64,000 bases of DNA from CAZLMG01 sp964560765. GTDB taxonomy: Bacteria > Bdellovibrionota_B > Oligoflexia > Oligoflexales > CAZLMG01. The stretch is taken from positions 108,906-172,905 of the forward strand of contig CAZLMG010000007.1 in the NCBI GenBank assembly GCA_964560765.1, given 5' to 3'. The position numbers and the translations under genes are program-made. Positions 44,362 to 53,396 of this stretch are shown in pieces. How positions within the stretch are numbered: position 1 is the stretch's first letter; each line of letters opens with the position of its first letter. The notes beneath the pieces were generated by a model. That model had not been told where the DNA came from, ran no database searches, and saw only the letters and a program-made list of their open reading frames with translations.

Positions 44362-44973
44362 CTAGAGCGGCTTCGTTTCCGTCAATCGCTGCACATACTT
44401 GCCGATCATGTCGGCTTCGAAGTTGATGGCAACGCCGCTTTGCCAACCGCCCAACGTCGTTACTTGCAGCGTGGTCGGAATCAGCATCAGATCGATCTGG
44501 CAGCCCGCATCCGTATCGCGGACGGCGTTGATGGTCAGGCTGACCCCCGCTAACGTGACGGAACCTTTGGGTATCATCAGCCGATGCCATGGCTTGGGGA
44601 TGGCGACGCGGACTAGCCAGCCATCCCCATCAGCCTGAACTTCGTCGATCTTGGCGACTCCATCCACGTGCCCGGTGACTAAGTGCCCACCCAGCCGATC
44701 AGCCAAGCGCACAGCCCGTTCCAGGTTCACGGTGCTGCCCAATTGCAGGAATCCCAGGTCGGTTTTATCGAGAGTTTCCCGGCTGACCTCGAAATGATAG
44801 CGATTTTCCGTCTGCCCCATGAGGGTCAGGCAGCAGCCATTGACGGCGATGCTATCTCCGGCGCCGGCAGGAAAGTCAGCGCCAACATCGATCACTAACT
44901 CGCAGATGCCCCGGTCGTTGGCAGCGGTTCGGGCCACAACTTGGCCCATTCTTTCAACCAGTCCTGTGAACAT
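44362..44973 (-). CDS. ribE: Riboflavin synthase alpha chain
   Basis: Riboflavin synthase dismutates two lumazines into riboflavin. The 203-residue protein begins MFTGLVERMGQV and has two tandem lumazine-binding repeats, with DSIAVNGCCLTL in the first and GSVTLAGVSLTIN in the second, plus GGHLVTGHVDG. It is 3 bases after nrdR and upstream of ribB. I see no FMN riboswitch fold ahead of it; the upstream space is taken by nrdR. Confidence 0.97.
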   Translation of the reverse strand: MFTGLVERMGQVVARTAANDRGICELVIDVGADFPAGAGDSIAVNGCCLTLMGQTENRYHFEVSRETLDKTDLGFLQLGSTVNLERAVRLADRLGGHLVTGHVDGVAKIDEVQADGDGWLVRVAIPKPWHRLMIPKGSVTLAGVSLTINAVRDTDAGCQIDLMLIPTTLQVTTLGGWQSGVAINFEADMIGKYVQRLTETKPL

Positions 44974-44976
44974 AAG

Positions 44977-45465
44977 TTACTGAATTTCCAGATTGAGTTC
45001 GGCTTTTGCGTTGGCTCGATCTTGCAGCGCGCGCAACTCGGCGATGAATTCTTCCGGGTCCTTGAAGTCCTTATAAACGGACGCAAAGCGGACATAGGCC
45101 ACGTGATCCAACTCTCGCAGAAACTGCATGATCAGATCGCCGAGTCGTTGCGAATCGACAATGCGCTGTCCCTCTTCCTGCAAGGAGCGCTCAACGTTGG
45201 CCAAGAGGCCCTCGATATCCGTCAAGGATACGGGGCGCTTCTGACAAGCGATCTGCAAACCTTTGAGGGCTTTCAAGCGGGAATAAGGCTCGAATCGCCC
45301 ATCCTTTTTTCGGATCTGAAAGATCAGCTCCTCTTCCTTTTCATACGTCGTATAGCGGTAGTTGCAGTCGAGGCAACTACGACGACGGCGGACGGCCCTG
45401 CCCTCATGACTGAGTCGGCTTTCAAGAACCTTGGTGTTCTCGAGTCCACAACGAGGGCACTTCAT
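44977..45465 (-). CDS. nrdR: Transcriptional repressor NrdR
   Basis: NrdR represses ribonucleotide reductase genes in response to ATP/dATP. The 162-residue protein has the zinc ribbon CPRCG...CLDC near residues 3-34 and the ATP-cone domain (RKKDGRFEPYSRLKALKGLQIAC). It is one base after glyA, in the usual glyA-nrdR-rib order. Confidence 0.97.
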   Translation of the reverse strand: MKCPRCGLENTKVLESRLSHEGRAVRRRRSCLDCNYRYTTYEKEEELIFQIRKKDGRFEPYSRLKALKGLQIACQKRPVSLTDIEGLLANVERSLQEEGQRIVDSQRLGDLIMQFLRELDHVAYVRFASVYKDFKDPEEFIAELRALQDRANAKAELNLEIQ

Positions 45466-45466
45466 C

Positions 45467-46723
45467 CTAACTCCACTCGGGATAAAGAGGAAACTGACGC
45501 GATAGGGCGGTTACTGCAGCGCGAATATGCTGCAATTCGCCATCGTTATCAACGTTCTTAAAGCATTTCCAAATCCATTCAGCTACTTGCGTCATCTGCT
45601 CGGGGCCAAAGCCGCGGCTGGTGACGGCCGGAGTTCCGAGTCGAACACCGCTGGTGACGAAGGGGCTGCGCTTCTCGTTCGGCACGGTGTTCTTATTGAC
45701 GGTGATAGCTGCCTTACCCAGTGCCTCTTCGAGCTGCTTGCCGCTCACCGGCGTGTCCGCCAGATTCAACAAGACGAGGTGGTTATCCGTACCGCCCGAA
45801 ACCAGATGAAAACTGCGCTCCAAAAGGCCGTTGGCCAGTGCCGCAGCATTCTTGCGCACCTGCTGCTGATACTTTTTAAACTCTGGGCTTAGGGCTTCTT
45901 TGAAGCAAACGGCCTTGGCAGCGATGATGTGTTCCAGCGGGCCGCCTTGAGTGCCGGGAAAGACGGCTTTGTTGAAATTCAACGACTCATCGTTCCAAAG
46001 GATGATCCCGCCCCGAGGACCGCGCAGCGTTTTGTGCGTGGTCGAGGTGACGACATGGGCATGCGGAATGGGACTAGGATGTTCACCCGCAGCAACCAAC
46101 CCAGCAATGTGCGCCATATCGACGAACAGATAGGCGCCAATGCTGTCGGCAATGGCGCGAAACTTCGCAAAATCGATGTTGCGCGGATAGGCGCTGGCAC
46201 CGGCAATAATCATCTTAGGCTGAACTCGCTTCGCCTCGGCGGCGATGGCCTCGTAATCGAGGCACTCGGTCTTGGGGTCTAGTTGATAGAAGTGAGATTC
46301 GTAGAGGAGGCCAGAAAAGTTGACCTTCGAGCCGTGGGTCAAATGTCCACCGTGTGAAAGATCCAGGCCCAACACCTTATCCCCCGCCTTCAGCAGAGCG
46401 AGGAAGACGGCTGCATTAGCCTGCGCACCCGAATGCGGCTGCACATTGGCGAATTTCGCGCCAAATAACTGGCAGAGGCGATTGATCGCCAGTTGCTCCA
46501 CTTCGTCGACGACCTCGCAACCGCCATAGTAGCGCTTGCGTGGAAGTCCCTCCGCATACTTGTTGGTGAGGATGTTGCCCATACAGGCGACAACGGCCGC
46601 CGAAGCAAAGTTCTCGCTGGCGATCAGCTCAACGCCATCTTGTTGTCGATGCAACTCGCTTTCGATGAGCTTGTACACTTCCGGATCGTGATTAGCCAGA
46701 ATGTCCCAGGGCTTCGATGTCAT
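45467..46723 (-). CDS. glyA: Serine hydroxymethyltransferase
   Basis: GlyA converts serine and tetrahydrofolate to glycine and methylene-THF using pyridoxal phosphate. The ATG at 46723 gives 418 residues, GAGG upstream. Landmarks: LIASENFAS near 36, the PLP lysine region TSTTHKTLRGPRGG near 225, and FVTSGVRLGTPAVTSRG near 350. It leads into nrdR with no gap. Confidence 0.97.
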   Translation of the reverse strand: MTSKPWDILANHDPEVYKLIESELHRQQDGVELIASENFASAAVVACMGNILTNKYAEGLPRKRYYGGCEVVDEVEQLAINRLCQLFGAKFANVQPHSGAQANAAVFLALLKAGDKVLGLDLSHGGHLTHGSKVNFSGLLYESHFYQLDPKTECLDYEAIAAEAKRVQPKMIIAGASAYPRNIDFAKFRAIADSIGAYLFVDMAHIAGLVAAGEHPSPIPHAHVVTSTTHKTLRGPRGGIILWNDESLNFNKAVFPGTQGGPLEHIIAAKAVCFKEALSPEFKKYQQQVRKNAAALANGLLERSFHLVSGGTDNHLVLLNLADTPVSGKQLEEALGKAAITVNKNTVPNEKRSPFVTSGVRLGTPAVTSRGFGPEQMTQVAEWIWKCFKNVDNDGELQHIRAAVTALSRQFPLYPEWS

Positions 46724-46742
46724 TTGCAAATCCTCGCGGCGG

Positions 46743-47213
46743 CTAGCGCGGCTGAAAATTCTTTTTTTCGATATTGCGAACTTTATTTAGGCGCTGCTGG
46801 TGGCGTCCACCTTCATAGTCGGTCTCGAGCCAGATCTTGCAATAATCCACGGCCCGGTGATGGTTGATGGCGCGACCACCTAAGCACATCACATTGGCGT
46901 CATTATGCAGCCGCGACATGCGTGCGGTGAACTCGTCCCAAACCGACGCCGCGCGAACACCCGGAAATTTGTTGGCCGTGATGCACATGCCGATGCCTGT
47001 GCCACAAATGGCGATTCCGCGACTGATCTTGCCATCGGCAATATCGGCGGCCATCAGGGCTGCGTAGTCTGGGTAATCGACCGAAGTTGGATTATCGTTG
47101 TCGATGCCGTAATCAACGACTTCGTACTCAGTCAGAGAGAGAAAGTCCTGCACCAATCGCTTCAACTCAACGCCACCGTGGTCCGAGCATATGCCGATCC
47201 GTTCGCCGCTCAT
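46743..47213 (-). CDS. rpiB: Ribose-5-phosphate isomerase B
   Basis: RpiB interconverts ribose-5- and ribulose-5-phosphate, feeding the RibB substrate. The 156-residue protein has ICSDHGGVELK near the N-terminus and GIAICGTGIGMCITANKFPGVRAA with the catalytic Cys near 70. The start at 47213 matches family alignments. The in-frame ATG at 47231 has a GGAGG, but that lies inside the acpP terminator stem. It heads rpiB-glyA-nrdR-ribE-ribB-ribH-nusB. Confidence 0.93.
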   Translation of the reverse strand: MSGERIGICSDHGGVELKRLVQDFLSLTEYEVVDYGIDNDNPTSVDYPDYAALMAADIADGKISRGIAICGTGIGMCITANKFPGVRAASVWDEFTARMSRLHNDANVMCLGGRAINHHRAVDYCKIWLETDYEGGRHQQRLNKVRNIEKKNFQPR

Positions 47214-47236
47214 GTGCAACTCAACCCTCATACAAG

Positions 47237-47262
47237 AAAGCCTCCCGAAGGAGGCCTTTTTT
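47237..47262 (-). terminator. Terminator after acpP
   Basis: On the - strand GCCTCC, a UUCG tetraloop and GGAGGC are followed by TTTCTT. It lies between acpP and rpiB, so the downstream run depends on read-through or an unseen promoter. Confidence 0.8.
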
Positions 47263-47267
47263 TCTAA

Positions 47268-47510
47268 TTATGCATCTTCCATTCGCTTGATGTAGTTGCA
47301 GGCGTCTTCGACAGTGCGGAGACCCTCTGCGTCTTCATCAGGAATGTCGATTTGGAAGGCTTCTTCCATGGCCATAACGAGCTCAACGATGTCGAGGGAG
47401 TCAGCACCCAAGTCTTCGATGAATTTTGCTTTGGGTACAACTGCCGATTCTTCAACGCCAAGTTGATTCACGACGATTTGCTTCAGTTTTTCCTCGACGG
47501 TTGCCGACAT
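47268..47510 (-). CDS. acpP: Acyl carrier protein
   Basis: ACP carries acyl chains as thioesters on 4'-phosphopantetheine at Ser38 of the GADSLD motif (residues 35-40). The 80-residue acidic protein has the standard four-helix pattern. GGAGG precedes the ATG. It stands in its own unit, closed by a UUCG-loop terminator, divergent from the LpxH-like gene. Confidence 0.98.
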   Translation of the reverse strand: MSATVEEKLKQIVVNQLGVEESAVVPKAKFIEDLGADSLDIVELVMAMEEAFQIDIPDEDAEGLRTVEDACNYIKRMEDA

Positions 47511-47531
47511 TACCAGATACCTCCAAAAGGT

Positions 47532-47552
47532 TTAACGCTCATAAATCGTTAA
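47532..47552. repeat. Short inverted repeat in the acpP leader
   Basis: TTAACG and CGTTAA arms 9 bases apart lie about 22-42 bases before the acpP start. It could be an operator overlapping the acpP promoter; no -10/-35 pair is convincing. Confidence 0.25.
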
Positions 47553-47687
47553 GCAAATACAGAAACAAAGTCGTCATTCTTTTGCAAGAAAAAACCGCTT
47601 CGTTTCGAGAAGTGGCGCAATCTATCAAATCTGAATCGGGAATGGTAGCTTGTAGCCTTATGGCTCGATAATCAAAGGGAAACGCCT

Positions 47688-48473
47688 GTGGAAGCCAGTT
47701 CTCAGCCCATGATCGCCGATGTGATTGTCGTTTCCGATGTTCACCTGCGTGAGGCCAACGATCAGCGTGGACGGTTGTTTCGTCGCCTTCTGCAACAGGT
47801 CGTGGACGGGCAGGTTGGGTGCCTCATTTTGACGGGTGATATTTTTGACTTTTGCTTGGGCTCGAAACGATATTTTCGCAGCAAGTTCGCGCTCATTGGT
47901 TCGCTTCTTGAGCAAATTGCGCAACGCGGGACGCGGGTGATCTTCGTCGAGGGAAACCACGAGTTCGATATGTTGAAGATGGGATGGCGGGGTGTTGAGG
48001 TCGTTGAAGATGGCGATGTCACGGTTGCAACGCCCGATGGGATCACAATTTGTGCGGCTCATGGGGATCTGGTGTATGGACCGGCCTCCTATCGTTGGTT
48101 TCGCGCGTTGGTGAAGTCGCGCCTTGTACGCTTATTGGTTCAACTTGTACCTCCGGCCTGGATGGACGCCTACGCGCTCGGGCATGCGCGCGTGTCGAGG
48201 GCTGCGGATGTGTATCGAACTCTAGATCATCAGGCCCTGCTAAAAAATATGAACCGATGGGCTGACCGAGCTGGAGCGAATCACGTCGTATTTGGCCATT
48301 TTCACGTGGCCTATGCCCAACCGCGCGTCGGCAATGGCGGTCTGATTCTTAGTGTCGAGAGCTGGCAAAGTCCGAATGTCTTGCGCCTGCATGCGGGGCA
48401 GTGGCAACGTTCGGCCCTGCCAATCCTCGAGTGGAATCCGGTTGTGGCCATCACCGGTCTGCCGTCTCCATGA
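47688..48473 (+). CDS. LpxH-like metallophosphoesterase (UDP-2,3-diacylglucosamine diphosphatase candidate)
   Basis: A 261-residue calcineurin-type phosphoesterase. All five metal blocks are present: SDVHL near 16, GDIFDF near 50, GNHEFD near 89, HGD near 125 and GHFH near 203. The spacing and the aromatic-rich body (FRALVKSRLVRLLVQLVPP) resemble LpxH, which removes UMP in lipid A synthesis. The GTG start is 7 bases after AAGGGA. The assignment to LpxH rather than another member is inferred. Its stop overlaps the TatD gene start. Confidence 0.82.
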   Translation: MEASSQPMIADVIVVSDVHLREANDQRGRLFRRLLQQVVDGQVGCLILTGDIFDFCLGSKRYFRSKFALIGSLLEQIAQRGTRVIFVEGNHEFDMLKMGWRGVEVVEDGDVTVATPDGITICAAHGDLVYGPASYRWFRALVKSRLVRLLVQLVPPAWMDAYALGHARVSRAADVYRTLDHQALLKNMNRWADRAGANHVVFGHFHVAYAQPRVGNGGLILSVESWQSPNVLRLHAGQWQRSALPILEWNPVVAITGLPSP

Positions 48474-49309
48474 TTCGCACGAAACTTCAATGCGGTTTTC
48501 CGACCCCAACCGCAGGCGTCATCGATTCCCATTGTCATCTGATCGATCCGCGTTGGGCGTCAACTGTCGAGCAAGTGCTGGTGGTAGCGCAGGCTGAAAA
48601 CGTACGCGCCTTTTTTGTATGCACCGGTTCACCAGATGAATGGCCGGCCCTGGCCAACTTGGCTTCGCAGCATGCAGGCATCATTTTTCAAAACTACGGA
48701 TTGCATCCTTATTGGGTCGCCCAGAGTTCTGCGACCCGCTGCGATAAGGCGCTAGATCAGTTGGAGAATTGGGCGATCTCTGGATTGGCGCTGGGGGAAA
48801 TCGGTCTTGATTTTCGGCCCCAGTGGGGTAAAGACGACGGCTTCGCTAGACAAGACCAGGTGTTTCGTCGGCAATTGCAGTTAGCGAACCAACTGGATAA
48901 GACAGTGGTGATTCATAGTGTGCGAGCTGATCACCAAGTGCTGCAAGCGTTGAAAGAGATTCCCTTGCAGCGAGGCGCTTTTGTGATTCATGGCTTCACG
49001 GGCGGTCCAGAGGTTGCCGGTCAGTATGTTGGCAAAGGCGGAATTCTAAGCATCGGGACCGGCTTGTTGCGATCAGGCCGGGAAAAGCTCGAGGCGGCGG
49101 TGATGCAAACTCCGATCGAGCACTTGCTGGTGGAGTCAGATGCCCCTGACCAGAAATTGCCATCGGCAGCAGGTCTGTGGAATGAACCGCAGGTGTGCAG
49201 TGCCATCGCGCAAAAATTGGCGATATTGAAGGGCATCAGCTACGACGAGTGCCTGAAGAAGTTATATGAAAATGTTTTGCGAATCTATCAGAAGGAGTGG
49301 AGTTCATGA
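48470..49309 (+). CDS. tatD: TatD-family metal-dependent hydrolase/DNase
   Basis: A 279-residue TIM-barrel hydrolase. Metal ligands sit in DSHCHLIDP near residue 20, LGEIGLDF near 106, VIHS near 145, VIHGFTG near 170 and VESDAPD near 220. TatD enzymes have 3'-5' nuclease activity in DNA quality control. The ATG at 48470 overlaps the previous stop (ATGA) and its own stop overlaps the next start, so the three genes are coupled. Confidence 0.92.
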   Translation: MIRTKLQCGFPTPTAGVIDSHCHLIDPRWASTVEQVLVVAQAENVRAFFVCTGSPDEWPALANLASQHAGIIFQNYGLHPYWVAQSSATRCDKALDQLENWAISGLALGEIGLDFRPQWGKDDGFARQDQVFRRQLQLANQLDKTVVIHSVRADHQVLQALKEIPLQRGAFVIHGFTGGPEVAGQYVGKGGILSIGTGLLRSGREKLEAAVMQTPIEHLLVESDAPDQKLPSAAGLWNEPQVCSAIAQKLAILKGISYDECLKKLYENVLRIYQKEWSS

Positions 49310-50202
49310 GTGACGTAGCGACCGAGTGTCGTATTGACGATGCTGCTCGAACGCGGCAAGAAGACGAGCGATACATGCTGCATCGTCGTTTTGATCGCAT
49401 GGGCCGACTTGTTGGTGATACGGCCATGGCTCGGTTGATGAATTCGCACGTCATGGTCATTGGGCTGGGTGGTGTGGGTTCGTGGGCCGCCGAGAGCATG
49501 ATTCGATCGGGCGTCGGCAAGATCACCATCGTCGATTTCGATGCTGTATGCGTTACCAACACAAATCGACAGATGCATGCGATGCACGGCCACGTGGGCA
49601 AGAAAAAGTCGGCTGTTATGGCCGAACGGTTGCAAAAGATAAATCCGAAGGCGATCGTGCGGCCAGTCGAACTCTTTTATAGCCAGGAGACTTCCGAAGA
49701 AATTCTGGCGCACCAGCCGGATTTGATCATTGATGCGATTGATAATCTGACGGCCAAATGCCACCTATTGGCGCGCTGCGTGCGTCTCGGTATTCCTGTT
49801 TTCTGTTCCGGCGGCAGCGGTGCGCGGCTCGACCCGCAAGCCATTACGGTCGCGGACCTTTCGGAAACTTATCGTGACCCGTTGATGGCAAGTGTGCGGC
49901 GAATCTTGCGGCAAAAGTACGATTTCCCAGCGACGGGCAGCATGGGCATTCCATGCGTCTTCTCGAAGGAAGAGCCCATGGAGCCGCATGATCTGACGTA
50001 TGACGGTGGTAAGGGATTTCGCTGTGTTTGCCCCATGGGCAAGAATGATTATCACTCTTGCGAGAAGCGCTCTGTCATTTATGGGACGGCAAGTTTTGTC
50101 ACGGGCAGTTTCGGTTTTTCATTGGCGAGCCTGGCGGTTCGCCACATTGTTGCGGGCGCGGAGCCAACTAAAAGCGATAATCCGCCCGCGCTAGGATGCT
50201 AA
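49306..50202 (+). CDS. tcdA: tRNA threonylcarbamoyladenosine dehydratase
   Basis: TcdA (CsdL) cyclises t6A to ct6A in tRNA, using ATP. The 298-residue ThiF/E1-like protein has the nucleotide loop VIGLGGVGSWAAE near 50, DFDAVCVTNTNRQ near 77 and the Cys-rich tail CVCPMGKNDYHSCEKR. AGGAG is 9 bases from the start, and the ATG overlaps the TatD stop. The 3' end overlaps the convergent barrel gene by 35 bases. Confidence 0.92.
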   Translation: MSDVATECRIDDAARTRQEDERYMLHRRFDRMGRLVGDTAMARLMNSHVMVIGLGGVGSWAAESMIRSGVGKITIVDFDAVCVTNTNRQMHAMHGHVGKKKSAVMAERLQKINPKAIVRPVELFYSQETSEEILAHQPDLIIDAIDNLTAKCHLLARCVRLGIPVFCSGGSGARLDPQAITVADLSETYRDPLMASVRRILRQKYDFPATGSMGIPCVFSKEEPMEPHDLTYDGGKGFRCVCPMGKNDYHSCEKRSVIYGTASFVTGSFGFSLASLAVRHIVAGAEPTKSDNPPALGC

Positions 50203-51931
50203 ATTCGCCGTATTCTAAGGTGGCATTGTTATCTAGCACGTAGGTCTGTGACCCGGTGCGGATGTATGCTCCCCACTTGATGGCATCGGCGCGTCCCGCC
50301 AGAGTTCCCCCCAGGGTCAACTCCCAGCCCATAGCCGAGGCGATGGAGCGCATGGTGCCGCGAACTCCCATTTGTCCCAATGCCAGCGGCTGCAGCGCCA
50401 GATCAGCGAACCAAAAGATGTACGTGCTGGCGATATTCGTTTGACCACCAGTACCAGCTAGCAGGGCGCCACGCACGAGGTCGCCGCCACCGTAGGATTC
50501 GTTATTAACGGCCATGCTGGTGAAGCTGCCAGAGCCGCCGACGCGAAAGTATTGGTCCAAGTCGCCGATCAGATAGAAGGCTTTGCCACTGCCACCAAAC
50601 CCAAAGAAAGTGCCCTTTGCGGTTTGTCCGAACTGCATCTCCATCTGACCCTCCAGGGTCAGATTTGGCATGATCACTTTTCCCAGTCCGAGCGAGGCAT
50701 AGTTAAAGAACATAAATGGAAACTTGCTATCCGCGGAAGCCGCACCGGAAATGGTCCACAGTCGTGGTCCGATCTCCCCATAGCCGTAATCGATAAGGTT
50801 TTTCGCCATTCCCAGGAAGTCAGGGAAATCATCCTCGCCTTCTGCGGCAGCGGGGTCGGTGGGTGTCGCACCAGAGTCTGTCGTTGTGTTGGCTGTGCCA
50901 GCAGGCACTGGTGTTCCAGCGCTCGGTTGCTGGGCTGTCGACGCAATCGCTGGACTTGTCGTTGCCCCTGTCATGGCTGGGGGTGAGTTGCTAGGCGTTC
51001 CCGGAGCAACCACTGTTCCTGGTGCCGACGGCGGTACAAGCATCTGTCGCCGCTTGGCAGGATCGGCATCAAAGATGGGATCCGTGGTCGTCGCGGTTGC
51101 TGGTAATCCCCCACGCTCTTGCAGCCGCGCGAATCGATTGCGAGCTGGCAGATTGGCCACTTTCATGCCGTCACCGACACGAATGGACGATGGGGCCGTT
51201 TGTCGCGTGATTTCTGCCACGGCGGTGATGGTCTTGAGGTCCAGGACTTTTGCGGTGCCAACGACTTGCTGGTCGAACTTGAGCCAAGTGCCATTGGCGG
51301 GATGTTGCAGGTTAATGGTTGGGCGGATGATCTCCAGCTCTTGCCCCACCTGAAGGTTTTGCTGAGTGCCGCCACCGAGTGTGAGGTATTTGCCTTGAAT
51401 GGCCAATACCGTAATGTCGATCGGGAGTCGGTTGAACAAACGAAAGAAAAGGTCAGCCAGCAAATCGCTCACTTCCCGATCCGTCGCAGTGGCCAGCTTG
51501 GCGCGGGAAATGGTGCTGGATTCAATGAGGTAATTCTCAAGGCTTGGGCTCAATAGGCGCGCAAAGAAAGAAATAGATTCTTGCCGCACCTCCACGCTCA
51601 GAGCCGCAAACCCATGCAGCTCATACTCACTCCTAAGTTTGCTCCGACCTTCGGGTGTGCTCCAAAGCGACCGCACGAGGTTGTCATTGATGACACGAAA
51701 GCGACCCGAGTCACGAATCACACGCGGGTAGGCTGCCTCAACCAGGGTGCGGCTCTGGGACAAGTTGAGCGCTTCAACCTCAAGGCCCTCCCACTGAGTG
51801 GGAATGGTGCCAATGTTCTGCAGTAACGGCAACGGCGCTTTGTCAGCGACTTGGCCTTGGGCGGACAAGAAGCTGACGAAAAATACCGCTACGGAAAAAC
51901 TAAAGTTTTTCAACTTGATGATTCGATCCAT
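50168..51931 (-). CDS. Exported protein with FlgT-like segment and C-terminal outer-membrane barrel
   Basis: A 587-residue exported protein (signal of about 25 residues, FFVSFLSAQGQ). The N-terminal half (30-170) resembles a periplasmic FlgT/CsgG-type alpha/beta unit. A segment near 173-245 (IDITVLAIQGKYLTLGGG... VGQELEI) matches the FlgT-C-like fold also seen in the 966-residue lipoprotein in this window. A Pro/Ala/Thr linker (300-365) leads to about 200 residues of alternating strands ending in Phe (ARADYRF), a likely barrel. No family name is certain. The start overlaps the spoVR 3' end by 32 bases. Confidence 0.72.
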   Translation of the reverse strand: MDRIIKLKNFSFSVAVFFVSFLSAQGQVADKAPLPLLQNIGTIPTQWEGLEVEALNLSQSRTLVEAAYPRVIRDSGRFRVINDNLVRSLWSTPEGRSKLRSEYELHGFAALSVEVRQESISFFARLLSPSLENYLIESSTISRAKLATATDREVSDLLADLFFRLFNRLPIDITVLAIQGKYLTLGGGTQQNLQVGQELEIIRPTINLQHPANGTWLKFDQQVVGTAKVLDLKTITAVAEITRQTAPSSIRVGDGMKVANLPARNRFARLQERGGLPATATTTDPIFDADPAKRRQMLVPPSAPGTVVAPGTPSNSPPAMTGATTSPAIASTAQQPSAGTPVPAGTANTTTDSGATPTDPAAAEGEDDFPDFLGMAKNLIDYGYGEIGPRLWTISGAASADSKFPFMFFNYASLGLGKVIMPNLTLEGQMEMQFGQTAKGTFFGFGGSGKAFYLIGDLDQYFRVGGSGSFTSMAVNNESYGGGDLVRGALLAGTGGQTNIASTYIFWFADLALQPLALGQMGVRGTMRSIASAMGWELTLGGTLAGRADAIKWGAYIRTGSQTYVLDNNATLEYGEFSILARADYRF

Positions 51932-53393
51932 CGTAACTCACCCGCCGTTTGACATCTTCCATAATGGTCTCAAGATGAACAGGGCGCTGCCAAATTCTGT
52001 GCAGGCTTCGCAGTGTCTCAATGGTAAACTCGTGCTTTAGATCCATGCCCTCATGCTGGTGGGTCAATAACAACTCGCCACGATTCTTATAATTCCCATC
52101 GATCACGGTGATGATCGGCTGACCAAAGTTTGTCAGCTGTTGCAGCAGTCGCTGTTTAACTTCCTTGAAGTCGCGCGAACTAATTACATGACGATTGGTT
52201 CGCCGATCAAAGTCGTAGATGAACATTTTTGTCTCATGGCAAAAATCTTCGTCTAGGAACTCATCCAAGAAGGTGATGTCGTTGTGAACCCGCCTCACTT
52301 CCATTAATTTCTTGGCCCCTAAGCCTGCTTCGGTGTTCCATTGGGCACGCACTCGTGAGTCGTCGCAGTTGACATAGTCTAGGCCAAATTGACCGCGATC
52401 CCAGCGCCGTTTGACGTGCCGCAGCAGTTCGACGCCAAGTTTGTAAGGGTTTAATTGTCCGGGCTGACTGGCGACAACTCCGGCGTAGTGGTCGCAATAG
52501 TCAACAATTTCGGCATCCGTGAGGGGTGCGATTTGGGTCATCATCAGCGAGTGCCAATAAGTCGCCCAGCCCTCATTCAAGATCTTGGTCTGCGCCTGTG
52601 GCGCGAAGTAGTATGACTCATCGCGAATCATCCGTAGCACGCGCTTCTGCCAGCCGTTCAAAGGAGCGTTGTCCATCAAGAACTTTAGGACATCTCGCTC
52701 CGGACGCTCGGGGAACGACTTCTCTCGCTTGGCCTCGTCGTCCATTCGCTTTTGCTGGGCGTCGAGGAACTCCTGCGGATTGATATAGGAGTCCATGTAC
52801 TTCTTGGCCTTCATCTTGGAGACGGGCTTGCTCCGATAGGAATCCGGCTCTTCCTTGCTTCGCGGCTTCTCAACGCGGAATGGCGCATGGATATCGATCA
52901 AGTTTTCAAGAGACAAGCAGCAGTCAATGAAGGACTCAACTTCATCGTGCCCGACGTCTTCGATATAGTGGCGGACGATGGTCGCGTGATTTGCAATCTG
53001 GTCCAGCATTTTACGATTGGTTTTGCTAAACCAGTAGTTGTTCTTGAAGAAGTCGCAGTGCCCGTAAACGTGCGCAATAACAGTTTTTTGGTCCACGAGA
53101 TTGTTGGCGCGCAGCAAGTACGCATAACACGGGTCATTATTGATGACCATCTCGTAGATGATCGACAGTCCGTAGGTGTAGCTCTTGGAAAGGCGCTCAT
53201 AGTCCATACCCCACTTCCAATGGGGGTAGCGAGTGGGAAACCCGCCGTAAGCGGCTATCTCGTTCAGCTGCTTATAATCCACGAGTTCGAAAATGGTATC
53301 AAAGAAATCGAGCCCGGCCGCACGAGCCTTTTCAGCTAACGAGTCAGCTAGCTCCTGAAGCTCAGGCGTCAGTCGAGTGTCAAATTGCTTCAT
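51900..53393 (-). CDS. SpoVR-family protein
   Basis: A 497-residue member of the SpoVR/YcgB family. The acidic/His-rich core is recognisable: HVYGHCDFFKNNYWFSKTN near 107, IYEMVINNDPCYAYLLRAN near 78, and DEFLDEDFCHETKMFIYDF near 385. It follows the YeaH/DUF444 gene by 3 bases, the invariant order prkA-yeaH-spoVR. The biochemical role is unknown; the cluster is linked to stationary-phase, nitrogen-stress or sporulation programmes in other bacteria. Confidence 0.95.
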   Translation of the reverse strand: MKQFDTRLTPELQELADSLAEKARAAGLDFFDTIFELVDYKQLNEIAAYGGFPTRYPHWKWGMDYERLSKSYTYGLSIIYEMVINNDPCYAYLLRANNLVDQKTVIAHVYGHCDFFKNNYWFSKTNRKMLDQIANHATIVRHYIEDVGHDEVESFIDCCLSLENLIDIHAPFRVEKPRSKEEPDSYRSKPVSKMKAKKYMDSYINPQEFLDAQQKRMDDEAKREKSFPERPERDVLKFLMDNAPLNGWQKRVLRMIRDESYYFAPQAQTKILNEGWATYWHSLMMTQIAPLTDAEIVDYCDHYAGVVASQPGQLNPYKLGVELLRHVKRRWDRGQFGLDYVNCDDSRVRAQWNTEAGLGAKKLMEVRRVHNDITFLDEFLDEDFCHETKMFIYDFDRRTNRHVISSRDFKEVKQRLLQQLTNFGQPIITVIDGNYKNRGELLLTHQHEGMDLKHEFTIETLRSLHRIWQRPVHLETIMEDVKRRVSYDGSNHQVEKL

Positions 53394-53396
53394 ATC

